From positions 2,356,001 through 2,420,000 of the forward strand of contig NZ_CP160403.1 of the NCBI RefSeq assembly GCF_040782645.1: 64,000 nt of DNA. The letters are read 5' to 3'. The translations under genes and the position numbers were made by a program. Below the pieces are notes generated by a model. It was not told the origin of the DNA, ran no database searches, and saw only the letters and a program-made list of their open reading frames with translations. Shown in pieces: positions 35,199 to 44,360 of the stretch. Each line of letters begins with the position of its first letter. Position 1 is the first letter of the stretch. The DNA comes from Streptomyces sp. HUAS ZL42. GTDB taxonomy: Bacteria > Actinomycetota > Actinomycetes > Streptomycetales > Streptomycetaceae.

Positions 35199-36044
35199 AT
35201 GGCATCGACGGATCACCCGGCCCTGCGGAAGAACGTTCCCCTACCCGGCGACGGACTGGACGCCTCCCGTATGCCCGGCCACTGGCTGCTGGCCCGGCTG
35301 GGCAAGCGGGTCCTGCGCCCCGGCGGTGTGGAAATGACGCGGTGGATGCTGGACGCCCTGGGCGTGGACCTGGAGGACCGGGTGGTGGAGCTGGCCGCCG
35401 GCCTCGGGGCCACCGCCCGGCTGACCCTCGCCCGCCGCCCGGCCGTCTACACCGCCGTCGACCGCGACGCCGCCGCCGTGGCCGCGCTCGGCGCCCTCGT
35501 GGCCCCCGGCTCGACCGAGGTGCGTGCCGTGTGTGCGGACGCCGGTGACACCGGGTTGCCGGACGGGGACGCCACCGTCGTGTACGGCGAGGCGATGCTG
35601 ACGATGCAGCCCCACCCCGCGAAGCGGCGCGTCGTACGGGAGGCACGCCGCCTCCTCGACGGCTCCACCGGCCGGTACGCCGTCCACGAACTGTGTCTGC
35701 TGCCCGACGGTCTCGACCCGGCCCTCGCCGACCGGATCGCCGCGGACCTGCAGGACGCCATCCACGTCGGCGCCCGCCCCCTGACGCCCACCGGCTGGAG
35801 TGAACTCCTCGCCGAGGAGGGCTTCACCGTCACCGCCCGCACGACCGCGCCCATGGCCCTGCTCGAACCGCGCCGGCTCGTCGCCGACGAAGGGCCGGCC
35901 GCCGCCCTGCGCATCGCCGGCCGGGCGCTGCGGGACCCCTCCGCCCTGCGCCGTGTGCTGCACATGCGCCGCGTCTTCCGACGCCACAGCGCCCACCTGG
36001 GCGCGATCGGCCTGCTCGCCGTCCCCACCCCGTCCCGCCCCTGA
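35199..36044 (+). CDS. Class I SAM-dependent methyltransferase
   Basis: 281 aa. The AdoMet-binding region is DRVVELAAGLGATARLTLARR (motif I) and YTAVDRDAAAVAAL (motif II), with VVYGEAMLTMQPHPAKRRVVREA downstream (residues about 60-150). The C-terminal third is basic and of unknown role. Substrate cannot be assigned. It is 13 nt from the cupin gene, so the two are probably co-transcribed, under a promoter with both an OsdR-type box and an iron-box-like element. Confidence 0.85.
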   Translation: MASTDHPALRKNVPLPGDGLDASRMPGHWLLARLGKRVLRPGGVEMTRWMLDALGVDLEDRVVELAAGLGATARLTLARRPAVYTAVDRDAAAVAALGALVAPGSTEVRAVCADAGDTGLPDGDATVVYGEAMLTMQPHPAKRRVVREARRLLDGSTGRYAVHELCLLPDGLDPALADRIAADLQDAIHVGARPLTPTGWSELLAEEGFTVTARTTAPMALLEPRRLVADEGPAAALRIAGRALRDPSALRRVLHMRRVFRRHSAHLGAIGLLAVPTPSRP

Positions 36045-36057
36045 GGAGGAACCCCCG

Positions 36058-36408
36058 ATGACCGCCACCGTGATCACCGACCTGACCGCCGAACTGGCCG
36101 TGCCCGGGGACGGCACCCTCAGCCGCGTCCTGTACCGCGACGACCGTCTGCGCGTGGTCGGCTTCGCCTTTGCCGCCGGCCAGGAACTGACCGAGCACAC
36201 GTCCGCCCTGCCCGTGGTCATCCAGGTCGTCCAGGGCCGCCTCGACCTCGTCCTGGGCGAGGAGAAGACCGAGGCGAGGCCCGGCAGTTGGATCCACCTG
36301 CCCGCACGGCTTCCGCACACCGTGCGCGCCACCGAGCCCAGCGTCATGCTGCTGACGATGCTGCCCGCCCCCGAGGCGTCCGGACCCGGGACACCCGCGG
36401 CGGCTTGA
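36058..36408 (+). CDS. Small cupin-domain protein
   Basis: 116 aa single cupin barrel: FAAGQELTEHTSALPVVIQV (motif 1 with His/Glu), GRLDLVLGEE, then GSWIHLPARLPHTVRATE (motif 2 His). Likely metal-binding; function unknown. ATG follows TGAGGAGGAACCCCCG, an excellent ribosome site. Its stop codon lies within the 38-bp palindrome at 36402-36439. Confidence 0.85.
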   Translation: MTATVITDLTAELAVPGDGTLSRVLYRDDRLRVVGFAFAAGQELTEHTSALPVVIQVVQGRLDLVLGEEKTEARPGSWIHLPARLPHTVRATEPSVMLLTMLPAPEASGPGTPAAA

Positions 36409-36439
36409 GCCGAGGGCCGATCGGCCCTCGGCTCAAGCC
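36402..36439. promoter_or_regulatory. 38-bp perfect palindrome containing an OsdR-type box
   Basis: Perfect inverted repeat centred between 36420 and 36421. Its core is the box GGGCCGATCGGCCC (36414-36427), flanked by CTTGAGCCGA and its complement. It overlaps the cupin stop codon and lies 86-123 nt before the Rv1733c-like gene. It may act both as operator for the downstream gene and as terminator hairpin for the cupin transcript. Confidence 0.75.
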
Positions 36440-36524
36440 CCGTTGGGCTCTGCCGCCGGCCATCGCGGATCCGTCACCGTGGCGGTGTGATGGTCAAGTC
36501 CATCGTGCCCGGAGGGAAACACGC

Positions 36525-37106
36525 ATGCTGAAACGGAGTGGCAGGGACCGGCTCTGGCGCTGGCGGCGCAACCCGCTCAGGCGGCGCTCCGACGTCACCG
36601 AGAACTGGATCGGCGTGACAGCGGCGGCCATGCTGCTGGTCGTGGCGCCTGCCGTGGGCACGGTGATGGCCGGCGTCGGCGAGCGCTCCGCTCTCGACCA
36701 GGCGCAGGGCCTGCACCGCGCTGCCGCGCTCCTGGTCGAGGACGCCCGTGCGACGCCGTCCCGGTTCTCCGCGACGGCGGACGACCGCGCGCGGGCGACC
36801 GTGCGGTGGACGAGGCCCGACGGTTCCTCGAAGACCGGTGACGCCCCGGTGGCGGTGGGCAGCAAGGCGGGCTCCGCCACCACGGTGTGGCTCGACGACG
36901 CGGGGCGCCTTCGCGCCGCCCCGCCCACCCCCGCCCAGGCCCGGTCCCAGGGAGCCGCGCTCGGCGCGGCCGCCGGAGCGGGTGTGTGCATGCTGGTGGT
37001 GGGCGGCTGGTGGGCCGCCCGGGTGCGGCTGGATGTGCGTCGCCGAGCGCAGTGGGACCGGGACTGGGCCGAGTTCGACGCCAACCGGGGCCACCGGCAC
37101 GCGTAG
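36525..37106 (+). CDS. Rv1733c-family membrane protein
   Basis: 193 aa with two membrane helices (about 30-50: GVTAAAMLLVVAPAVGTVMAG; about 148-167: GAALGAAAGAGVCMLVVGGWW) around an extracytoplasmic domain of about 100 residues with TVRWTRPDGSSKTGDAPV and TVWLDDAGRL. The N-terminus LWRWRRNPLRRRSDVTENW is diagnostic for the Rv1733c family, a DosR-regulon antigen in M. tuberculosis of unknown function. ATG 36525 follows GGAGGG. Confidence 0.9.
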   Translation: MLKRSGRDRLWRWRRNPLRRRSDVTENWIGVTAAAMLLVVAPAVGTVMAGVGERSALDQAQGLHRAAALLVEDARATPSRFSATADDRARATVRWTRPDGSSKTGDAPVAVGSKAGSATTVWLDDAGRLRAAPPTPAQARSQGAALGAAAGAGVCMLVVGGWWAARVRLDVRRRAQWDRDWAEFDANRGHRHA

Positions 37107-37147
37107 GACGCCTGTCACGTGTAGGACGCCTCGACGGTCCCGACGCC

Positions 37148-38140
37148 CTACGTGATCTCGAGGACGTCCCGCACGGGCCGGCGGGGCGTCGCCGGTCCCA
37201 GTGGCCCGTAGCCGAGCCGCAGCACCATCTGCACCTGCCCCGTTCCCGATTCCGGGTCGCGGGCCAGCAGACGCAGCTCGGGGTCCTCCAGGGCGTGGGA
37301 GGTCAGGGAGGCGGCGAGGTCCGCCAGGGTGGCCTCCAGCAGGACGCGCTCCAGTGCCTGGCCCGCGCGCAGCCAGTACTCGGGTCCGTCGCCGGGGGTG
37401 CTCAGCAGGGCCAGATGCGGGGTGTGCTCGAAGGCGGTGGTGCCGCGGTCGGCCACCGGCCGGCGTCCTGCGAAGTCCCGCACGGGGGCTTTTCCGTTGC
37501 GTTTGCGCGGCCCGAAGGCGTACTCGGGGACGCCGTCGACGGCGGTGTCCGCCTCCACTCCGAGCCGTGTCCAGCGCACCAGATCCTCGTTGGCGTCCGG
37601 ATCCATCGTGTCGCGGCTCTCCGCGTCGCGGACCAGCTCGAGCACGGTCTCGGCGTGCCAGGGGCCGGGGAAGAGCAGTACGGCTCCCTCCCGGCCCGCG
37701 GCGTCCCGCAAGGTGGCCCGTACGTCCTCGGGGATGTCCTTCTCGGCGAAGGGATGACGGCTGGTGTGCCGCCGCCGGATCGCCGGGTGCAGCCCCGCCG
37801 GATCGTCGTCCGCCGCGCCCGCGGGCGGGTCGGCCAGACGGACGGCGGCGAGCAGCAGCGGGTCGTCGGGCTCGGGCAGCAGCGTCGTCTGCGGGGCGAG
37901 CCCCGCGTGTGCGGCGGCGACGCGCAGGTTGAACAGCGCCGCCCCGCACCCGATGTGCAGCGCCCGGTCATCGGGATCGGACCGGGGCATGGCCCGCCGG
38001 GGGTCGGCCCGCAGCAGCAGAACACGTTCCCCGCTCAGGTAGCGGAAGCGCCACGGCTGCGCGTTGTGCATGGACGGCGCCGCGGTGGCCTCGGCCACCA
38101 GCGTCGTCACCGTCTGCTCGTCGAGCGGTCGCTCAGCCAT
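37148..38140 (-). CDS. Acg-family FMN-binding nitroreductase-like oxidoreductase, copy 2
   Basis: 330 aa; EATAAPSMHNAQPWRFRYL, RRRHTSRHPFAEKDIP and MVLRLGYGPLG match Acg/Rv2032-type proteins and the copy at 20232-21215. Downstream of gap by 10 nt on the minus strand, so probably the second gene of a gap-acg operon. Substrate unknown. Confidence 0.9.
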   Translation of the reverse strand: MAERPLDEQTVTTLVAEATAAPSMHNAQPWRFRYLSGERVLLLRADPRRAMPRSDPDDRALHIGCGAALFNLRVAAAHAGLAPQTTLLPEPDDPLLLAAVRLADPPAGAADDDPAGLHPAIRRRHTSRHPFAEKDIPEDVRATLRDAAGREGAVLLFPGPWHAETVLELVRDAESRDTMDPDANEDLVRWTRLGVEADTAVDGVPEYAFGPRKRNGKAPVRDFAGRRPVADRGTTAFEHTPHLALLSTPGDGPEYWLRAGQALERVLLEATLADLAASLTSHALEDPELRLLARDPESGTGQVQMVLRLGYGPLGPATPRRPVRDVLEIT

Positions 38141-38150
38141 GGCATCATCC

Positions 38151-39188
38151 TCACACTGCGCCGGGGCGCCGGGACCGCGCGGCGACGTACTCGGTCAGGT
38201 CCAGCAGCCGGTTGGTGTAGCCCCACTCGTTGTCGTACCAGCCGAAGACCTTCACCAGCTCGCCGTGCGCCTGGGTCAGCGGGGCGTCCAGGACGCACGA
38301 GGCCGGGTCACCGACGATGTCGCGGGAGACGATGGGCGCGTCGGACACGCGCAGGATGCCCTTCAGCGGCCCGTCGGCGGCCTCCCGGAAGGCGTCGTTG
38401 ACCTCGTCCGCGGTCACCGGCCGGTCCAGCACCACGCTCAGGTCGGTCAGCGAGCCGTCCTCGACCGGAACGCGCACGGCGATGCCGTCCAGGGTGCCGG
38501 ACAGTTCCGGCAGGACGAGGCCGACCGCGCGGGCGGCGCCGGTGCTGGTGGGGATGATGTTGACGGCGGCGCTGCGGCCGCGGCGCAGGTCCTTGTGCGG
38601 GCCGTCGAGGACGACCTGGTCGTTGGTGTAGCCGTGGATGGTGGTCATCAGGCCCTTGACGAGGCCGAAGTGCTCGTCGAGCACCTTCACCATGGGCGCC
38701 ACGCAGTTCGTGGTGCACGAGGCGTTGGAGACGACATGGTCGCGCTCCGCGTCGTACGTGCCTTCGTTGACACCCATCACGATCGTGGCGTCGACGCCCT
38801 TGCCCGGCACCGACAGCAGAACCTTGCGCGCCCCGGCCTTCAGGTGCAGGCCGGCCTGCTCGCGGGTGCGGAAGCGGCCGGTGGACTCGATGACCACGTC
38901 CACGCCGAGGTCGCGCCAGGCCAGGGCGGCCGGGTCGCGTTCGGCCGTCACCGTGATGCGGTGCCCGTCGACGGTGATCGAGTCGTCGTCGTGCTCGACG
39001 GTGCGGCCGAGGCGGCCGTACGTCGAGTCGTACGTCAGCAGGTGCGCCAGTGCCGCCGGCGAGGTGATGTCGTTGATCGCCACGACCTCGACCGGGGTGC
39101 TGTTCCCGGCCTCCGCGCGCTCCAGCACACAGCGCAGGTAATTGCGTCCGATACGGCCGAAGCCGTTGATGCCCACGCGCACGTTCAT
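38151..39188 (-). CDS. gap: Type I glyceraldehyde-3-phosphate dehydrogenase
   Basis: 345 aa. NAD-binding GINGFGRIGRNYLR, catalytic Cys158 in SNASCTTNC, general-base His in TTIHGYTNDQ, phosphate sites in STGAARAVG and the C-terminal WYDNEWGYTNRL. A complete catabolic GAPDH, probably a second paralogue for oxygen-limited conditions because it lies in the dormancy island behind its own OsdR-type box and not in a gap-pgk-tpi glycolytic operon. Confidence 0.95.
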   Translation of the reverse strand: MNVRVGINGFGRIGRNYLRCVLERAEAGNSTPVEVVAINDITSPAALAHLLTYDSTYGRLGRTVEHDDDSITVDGHRITVTAERDPAALAWRDLGVDVVIESTGRFRTREQAGLHLKAGARKVLLSVPGKGVDATIVMGVNEGTYDAERDHVVSNASCTTNCVAPMVKVLDEHFGLVKGLMTTIHGYTNDQVVLDGPHKDLRRGRSAAVNIIPTSTGAARAVGLVLPELSGTLDGIAVRVPVEDGSLTDLSVVLDRPVTADEVNDAFREAADGPLKGILRVSDAPIVSRDIVGDPASCVLDAPLTQAHGELVKVFGWYDNEWGYTNRLLDLTEYVAARSRRPGAV

Positions 39189-39275
39189 ATCCGTCGCCCT
39201 CCCGGTCGATCCGCATCTCTGTGTGCTGCCAGCCTGGTGGCCGGGGATGCGATCGGGCTTGGGCCGGACGGGGAC

Positions 39276-39304
39276 GGGCCGCGGGACGTTCGGCCCCGCG
39301 GCCC
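39276..39304. promoter_or_regulatory. OsdR-type box nested in a GC palindrome, between osdR-like gene and gap
   Basis: Box GGGACGTTCGGCCC (39283-39296) sits inside 10-bp perfect arms GGGCCGCGGG / CCCGCGGCCC (39276-39285, 39295-39304). About 90 nt before gap and directly after the response regulator stop: possible operator and terminator in one. Confidence 0.65.
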
Positions 39305-39315
39305 GCCCCGTGTCG

Positions 39316-40008
39316 TCAGTGGCCCTCTTGCTTCAGCCGGTCCTGGGCCTGGGTGGCGATCACCGCGGCCTGGATGCGCCGCTCCACACCGAGCTTGGCC
39401 AGCAGCCGGGAGATGTGGTTCTTCACCGTCTTCTCGGCGAGGTACAGCCGCTGGCCGATCTGGCGGTTGGTCAGGCCCTCGCCGATCAGGGCCAGGATCT
39501 CCCGCTCCCGCTCGGTCAGGCCCGGCAGGGCGTCCGGCTCGGGCTCCGGCTCCTGGCCCTGGCGCAGCCGGGCCATCAGCTTGGCGGTGGCACTGGGGTC
39601 GAGCAGGGACTGGCCGGCGGCCACCGTGCGCACGGCCGACACCAGATCCGAGCCCTGGATCTGCTTCAGCACGTACCCGGACGCCCCGGCCATGATCGAG
39701 TCCAGCAGGGCCTCCTCGTCGTCGAACGAGGTCAGCATCAGACACGCCAGCTCCGGCATCCGCGAGCGCAGCTCCCGGCACACGGTCACCCCGTCGCCGT
39801 CGGGCAGGCGTACGTCCAGGACCGCCACCTGCGGGCGCAACGCGGGTACGCGGACCAGGGCCTGCTCGACGGTGGCGGCCTCGCCGACGACGGTGATGTC
39901 CGGCTCGTCGTCCAGCAGGTCGTGCACCCCGCGCCGTACCACCTCGTGGTCGTCCAGCAGGAAGACGCGGATCGGGTTGTCGGGTCCGGGCTGTTCGCCG
40001 TCCGCCAT
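39316..40008 (-). CDS. osdR: DevR/DosR/OsdR-like NarL-family response regulator
   Basis: 230 aa. Receiver domain with acidic pair Asp19-Asp20 and phospho-acceptor Asp65 in [13 protein letters not shown], then a LuxR-type helix-turn-helix: [40 protein letters not shown]. The sequence follows M. tuberculosis DevR ([34 protein letters not shown]), including the Lys-x2-Lys-Asn of the DNA-recognition helix. No sensor kinase is adjacent; the partner is likely the DevS-like kinase at 8983-10725. It has an OsdR-type box 116 nt upstream, so autoregulation is likely. Symbol by analogy to S. coelicolor OsdR. Confidence 0.92.
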   Translation of the reverse strand: MADGEQPGPDNPIRVFLLDDHEVVRRGVHDLLDDEPDITVVGEAATVEQALVRVPALRPQVAVLDVRLPDGDGVTVCRELRSRMPELACLMLTSFDDEEALLDSIMAGASGYVLKQIQGSDLVSAVRTVAAGQSLLDPSATAKLMARLRQGQEPEPEPDALPGLTEREREILALIGEGLTNRQIGQRLYLAEKTVKNHISRLLAKLGVERRIQAAVIATQAQDRLKQEGH

Positions 40009-40123
40009 CGGATGCTCCTAATTCTGCGTTCCGCTCCGTCTGAATACTGCACCGTGCCTGGCCCACCGGGCGAAACCGGCCCTGCCTGCCGCAGATCCTG
40101 CGCGATCCCGGGCCGAAGGGCCA

Positions 40124-40137
40124 GGGCCGGTCGGCCC
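40124..40137. promoter_or_regulatory. Predicted OsdR/DevR-type box (regulator promoter)
   Basis: GGGCCGGTCGGCCC, identical to the box at 19737-19750; 116 nt before the response regulator start and 163 nt before the alcohol dehydrogenase start. Confidence 0.65.
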
Positions 40138-40185
40138 AACATCTCGCGTTCCGTGCGGCTCCGAAGGCCCGGTTCCGCGTGGTCG

Positions 40186-40199
40186 GGGCCGATGGACCC
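40186..40199. promoter_or_regulatory. Predicted OsdR/DevR-type box (adh promoter)
   Basis: GGGCCGATGGACCC, 101 nt before the alcohol dehydrogenase ATG. Confidence 0.6.
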
Positions 40200-40300
40200 C
40201 ACTCACGAGGACATCCGGCACCTGCCGCCGCACCGGGGACCTGGCCGACGTTGGAACCGCATCGCATCTCACCGTACCGACAGAGCTTGAGGAGCATTCC

Positions 40301-41311
40301 ATGAAGGCAGCAGTCGTCCGGACCTTCGGCGAGCCGCTGGTGATCGAGGAGCGGCCGGACCCGCAGCCCGGCCCGGGCCAGGTCCGCATCAGGCTCGAGG
40401 CGTCCGGCCTGTGCCACACCGACATCCACGCCGCGCACGGCGACTGGCCGGTCAGGCCGGCCCCGCCGTTCGTCCCGGGCCACGAGGGCGTCGGCATCGT
40501 CGAGGCACTCGGCGACGGAGTGACCCACCTGACCGTCGGGCAGCGGGTGGCCGTGCCCTGGCTGGGCTGGGCCTGCGGACGGTGCGAGCACTGCCTGTCC
40601 GGCTGGGAGACACTGTGCGAGCAGCAGCGCAACACCGGCTACAGCGTCGACGGCGGCTACGCCGAGAAGATGCTCGCCCCCGCCGACTTCGCCGCTCCGG
40701 TCCCCGACGGCATCGACCCCCGGGACGCGGCCCCGCTGACCTGCGCCGGCGTCACCACGTACAAGGCTCTGAAGGTCGCCGACGTACGTCCCACCCAGCT
40801 GGTGGCGATCTCCGGTGTGGGCGGGCTCGGTCACCTGGCCGTGCAGTACGCGAAGATCGCCGGAGCCACCGTCGCCGCGATCGACGTCACGGACGACAAG
40901 CTCGAACTCGCCCGTGAGCTGGGTGCCGACATCCTCATCGACGCCCGCAAGGAGGACCCGGCCGAGGTGCTCAAGCAGCACGGGGGCGCCCACGCGGCGA
41001 TCGCGCTGGCCGTCAACGAACAGGCGTTCGCCTCCGTCTACGGCGGTCTGCGGCGCGGCGGCAAGCTGGTCATGGTCGCCCTGCCCGCCGGCGGAACCAT
41101 CCAGGTACCGATCTTCGACACCGTCCTGAACGGCACCTCCGTCATCGGCTCCATCGTCGGTACCCGCCAGGACCTCAACGAGGTCTTCCAGCTGCACGCA
41201 GCCGGACGCACTCGGGTGATCTACGAGACCCGGCCGCTGGAAACGGTCAACGAATCCATCGCCGACGTCCTGGACGGGCGGATCAAGGCACGCGTCGTCT
41301 TCGAGATGTGA
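40301..41311 (+). CDS. adhP: Zinc-dependent alcohol dehydrogenase (AdhP type)
   Basis: 336 aa medium-chain dehydrogenase. Catalytic zinc ligands Cys/His in GLCHTDIHAAHGDW and GHEGVGIVE, structural zinc cysteines in CGRCEHCLSGWETLCEQQ, NAD-binding GVGGLGHLAVQYAK. Typical of ethanol/propanol-preferring enzymes with NADH. ATG 40301 follows TTGAGGAGC. Just upstream of ppdK and adhE, it fits acetaldehyde reduction during fermentation. Confidence 0.94.
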   Translation: MKAAVVRTFGEPLVIEERPDPQPGPGQVRIRLEASGLCHTDIHAAHGDWPVRPAPPFVPGHEGVGIVEALGDGVTHLTVGQRVAVPWLGWACGRCEHCLSGWETLCEQQRNTGYSVDGGYAEKMLAPADFAAPVPDGIDPRDAAPLTCAGVTTYKALKVADVRPTQLVAISGVGGLGHLAVQYAKIAGATVAAIDVTDDKLELARELGADILIDARKEDPAEVLKQHGGAHAAIALAVNEQAFASVYGGLRRGGKLVMVALPAGGTIQVPIFDTVLNGTSVIGSIVGTRQDLNEVFQLHAAGRTRVIYETRPLETVNESIADVLDGRIKARVVFEM

Positions 41312-41352
41312 CCCGTCCGCATCCCTGGGAACCCCGAAGAAAGGGCACCGTC

Positions 41353-44037
41353 ATGGTCCGTCACGTGTACGCGTTCACCGAGGGCGGCCGTGACATGGCC
41401 GACCTGCTCGGCGGCAAGGGCGCCAACCTGGCCGAGATGACCCGGCTGGGTATGCCCGTGCCGCCGGGATTCACCGTCACCACCGAGGCCTGCCGCGCCT
41501 TCCTCGCCACCGGCGCCGAGCCGGAGGGCCTCTCGCGCGAGATCTCCGATCATCTGACCGCCCTGGAGGAGGCCGCCGGGCGGACGCTGGGTCAGCCGGA
41601 CGACCCGCTGCTGCTGTCGGTCCGTTCCGGGGCCCGCTTCTCCATGCCCGGGATGATGGAGACGATCCTGGACATCGGCCTGAACGACGAGTCCGTCCTC
41701 GGCCTGGCCAAGGCATCCGGAAACGAACGCTTCGCCTGGGACTCCTACCGCCGCCTCGTGCAGATGTTCGGCAGCACGGTCATGGGTGTCGACAGTGCGC
41801 TGTTCGAGAACATCATGGCCCGCCTCAGGGAAGCCCGCGGGGCCGTGGACGACCTGGGCCTCGACGCGGCCGATCTGGCCGAGCTCGTCCAGGCCTACAA
41901 GGAGCTGATCCGTCAGGAGACGGGCGGGTACTTCCCGCAGTCCCCCGCCGAGCAGCTGCGCCGGGCGGTCCTGGCGGTCTTCGAGTCCTGGAACGTCGAG
42001 CGCGCCCGCCTCTACCGGCGCCGCGAGCACATCCCCGACGACCTGGGCACCGCGGTCAACGTGCAGACCATGGTCTTCGGCAATCTCGGGCCCGACTCCG
42101 GCAGTGGCGTCGCCTTCACCCGCGATCCGGCCACCGGCCGCTCCGGCCTGTACGGCGACTACCTGCCCAACGCACAGGGCGAGGACGTCGTCGCGGGCAT
42201 CCGCAACACCGTCCCGCTGGACGAACTGGGCCGCCTGAACCCCGACGCGTTCGCCCGGCTGCGCGACCACATGCACACGTTGGAGACCCATTACCGGGAC
42301 CTGTGCGACATCGAGTTCACCGTCGAGCGGGGCCGGCTGTGGATGCTGCAGACCCGGATCGGCAAGCGCACCGCCGAGGCGGCGTTCTCCATCGCCGCCG
42401 AGCTGGTCGACGAGGGACTCATCACCTCCGACGAGGGGCTGGCCCGGGTCGGCGGCGACGGCCTCGCCCGTCTGATGTTCCCCCGCTTCGACACCTCCGC
42501 CGTCGGTGACGCGCTCGCGCACGGCATCCCCGCCTCGCCGGGCGCCGCCGTGGGCGCGGCGGTGTTCGACTCCGCCGAGGCGGTCCGGCGTGCCGCCGCC
42601 GGGGAGAAGGTCGTCCTCGTACGCCAGGAGACCACCCCCGACGACCTGCCCGGCATGGTGGCCGCCCAGGCGGTGCTGACCAGCCGGGGCGGCAAGACCA
42701 GCCACGCGGCGGTGGTCGCCCGTGGCATGGGCAAGGTGTGCGTGTGCGGCGCCGAGGAGATCGCGGTCGACCCTCAGAAGCGACGCTTCACCGTGGGCGG
42801 CACCACCGTCGAGGAGGGCACGGTCGTCTCCGTCGACGGCTCGGAAGGCGCCGTGTACGCCGGTGCGGCGCCGCTGGTGGATTCGGCCGTGATGCGGTAC
42901 TTCGAGACGGGCGAGGCCTCGGCCGGGCTGGTCGAGGCCGTGGCCCGCGCCATGCGACAGGCCGACGACGTACGGCGGTTGGGGGTCCGGGCCAACGCCG
43001 ACACCCCCGAGGACGCCGCGCGCGCCCGTCGGTTCGGCGCCGAGGGCATCGGTCTGTGCCGCACCGAGCACATGTTCCTCGGGGACCGGCGGCAGCTGGT
43101 CGAGGCGATGATCCTGGCCCGTACGGACGCCGAACGCGAGCGGGCGCTCGACGCGCTGCTGCCGCTGCAACGGCAGGACTTCGTCGGCATCCTGGACGCG
43201 ATGGACGGACTGCCCGTCACCATCCGCCTCCTCGACCCGCCGCTGCACGAGTTCCTGCCGGACCGCACCGAACTCGCCGTACGCCTCGCCGCCGCCGAGG
43301 CACACGGCACCCCGCCGGACGCACACGAGACCGAGCTGCTCGAGGCCGTGAACCGCATGCACGAGGAGAACCCGATGCTCGGCCTGCGCGGCGTCCGCCT
43401 GGGGCTGGTCGCGCCGGGGCTGGTCGCGATGCAGGTGCGCGCGATCGCCGAGGCGGTCGTGGAGCGCAGGCGCGCGGGTGGGGATCCGCGGGCGGAGATC
43501 ATGGTGCCGCTGATCGACACGGTCGAGGAACTGCGGATCGTGCGGGAGGAGGTGGAGCGGGTTCTGGCCGATGTCTCCAGGGAGTCGGGTGTCACGGTCG
43601 AGTGCCCGGTCGGCACGATGATCGAGCTGCCCAGGGCCGCCCTCACCGCGGGCCGCATCGCCGAGGAGGCGCAGTTCTTCTCCTTCGGCACCAACGACCT
43701 CACCCAGACCACGTGGGGCTTCTCCCGCGACGACGTCGAGGCGGCGTTCTTCTCCGCGTACCTCGACAAGGGCATCTTCAAGGTGTCCCCCTTCGAGACG
43801 ATCGACCGTGACGGCGTGGGGCGCCTGGTCCGGATCGCCGTCGCCGAGGGCCGTGCCGCGCGGCCCGACCTGAAGATCGGCGTCTGCGGCGAGCACGGCG
43901 GAGACCCGGAGTCGGTGCACTTCTTCCACGCCGCCGGACTCGACTACGTCTCCTGCTCACCGTTCCGCGTCCCGGTCGCACGCCTGGAGGCCGGACGGGC
44001 CGCACTCCAGGGGACGGAGGCGAGCGACAGCAGGTGA
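41353..44037 (+). CDS. ppdK: Pyruvate, phosphate dikinase
   Basis: 894 aa. N-terminal ATP-grasp domain (GGKGANLAEMTRLGMPVPPG), central phospho-histidine domain with His451 in GGKTSHAAVVARGMGKVCVCG, and C-terminal PEP/pyruvate barrel with LCRTEHMFLG, LGLRGVRLG, SFGTNDLTQTTWGFSRDD and CGEHGGDP. It interconverts PEP+AMP+PPi and pyruvate+ATP+Pi. In an oxygen-limited setting it could raise ATP yield of glycolysis using PPi. ATG 41353 with AGAAAGGGCACC preferred; a GTG at 41308 overlapping the adh stop is possible. Confidence 0.95.
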   Translation: MVRHVYAFTEGGRDMADLLGGKGANLAEMTRLGMPVPPGFTVTTEACRAFLATGAEPEGLSREISDHLTALEEAAGRTLGQPDDPLLLSVRSGARFSMPGMMETILDIGLNDESVLGLAKASGNERFAWDSYRRLVQMFGSTVMGVDSALFENIMARLREARGAVDDLGLDAADLAELVQAYKELIRQETGGYFPQSPAEQLRRAVLAVFESWNVERARLYRRREHIPDDLGTAVNVQTMVFGNLGPDSGSGVAFTRDPATGRSGLYGDYLPNAQGEDVVAGIRNTVPLDELGRLNPDAFARLRDHMHTLETHYRDLCDIEFTVERGRLWMLQTRIGKRTAEAAFSIAAELVDEGLITSDEGLARVGGDGLARLMFPRFDTSAVGDALAHGIPASPGAAVGAAVFDSAEAVRRAAAGEKVVLVRQETTPDDLPGMVAAQAVLTSRGGKTSHAAVVARGMGKVCVCGAEEIAVDPQKRRFTVGGTTVEEGTVVSVDGSEGAVYAGAAPLVDSAVMRYFETGEASAGLVEAVARAMRQADDVRRLGVRANADTPEDAARARRFGAEGIGLCRTEHMFLGDRRQLVEAMILARTDAERERALDALLPLQRQDFVGILDAMDGLPVTIRLLDPPLHEFLPDRTELAVRLAAAEAHGTPPDAHETELLEAVNRMHEENPMLGLRGVRLGLVAPGLVAMQVRAIAEAVVERRRAGGDPRAEIMVPLIDTVEELRIVREEVERVLADVSRESGVTVECPVGTMIELPRAALTAGRIAEEAQFFSFGTNDLTQTTWGFSRDDVEAAFFSAYLDKGIFKVSPFETIDRDGVGRLVRIAVAEGRAARPDLKIGVCGEHGGDPESVHFFHAAGLDYVSCSPFRVPVARLEAGRAALQGTEASDSR

Positions 44038-44077
44038 CGGGTGGCCCGGCGCCCCGCGAGGGGGCCGGGCTGCTCCT

Positions 44078-44120
44078 GGCCGGCCCCGGTGAGAGCGAAC
44101 GGCGCTCACCGGGGCCGGCC
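44078..44120 (+). terminator. Terminator-like hairpin after ppdK
   Basis: 16-bp stem, arms 44078-44093 and 44105-44120 (GGCCGGCCCCGGTGAG / its complement), 11-nt loop, 40 nt after the ppdK stop; no long T-run, as is common in streptomycetes. Confidence 0.75.
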
Positions 44121-44239
44121 GACTTGGTGGCGGGCCGGCGGAAGGAGTCGGCGTGATGACCCGCTCTGTCGGCAGGGCCGACCTGATACGCACCAGGCAG
44201 GCAGCCGGGCCCGCGCACGGCTGCGCACGACAGTCCGTG

Positions 44240-44268
44240 GGGCCACCCGGCCCGGACGTTCGGGGCCC
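44240..44268. promoter_or_regulatory. Predicted OsdR/DevR-type box region before adhE
   Basis: GGGCCACCCGGCCC (44240-44253) overlaps a second imperfect palindrome GGCCC-GGACGTTCGG-GGCCC (44249-44268). 150-175 nt before the adhE ATG. The direct GGGACC repeats at 44284-44298 may add half sites. Confidence 0.5.
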
Positions 44269-44332
44269 GTCAGACGTCCGCTGGGGACCAGAGGGACCTG
44301 CGCGGCGGAGCCGCGGCCGAGAGACGCTGCGG

Positions 44333-44360
44333 GGAGAGCGGCGCCGCGGCGCCGCTCTCC
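44333..44360. promoter_or_regulatory. 28-bp perfect palindrome in the adhE leader
   Basis: Self-complementary from GGAGAGCGGCGCCG through its mirror, ending 55 nt before the adhE ATG. It does not resemble a Rex operator (TGTGAAC...). It may be an RNA hairpin in the 5' leader or an operator. Confidence 0.6.
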
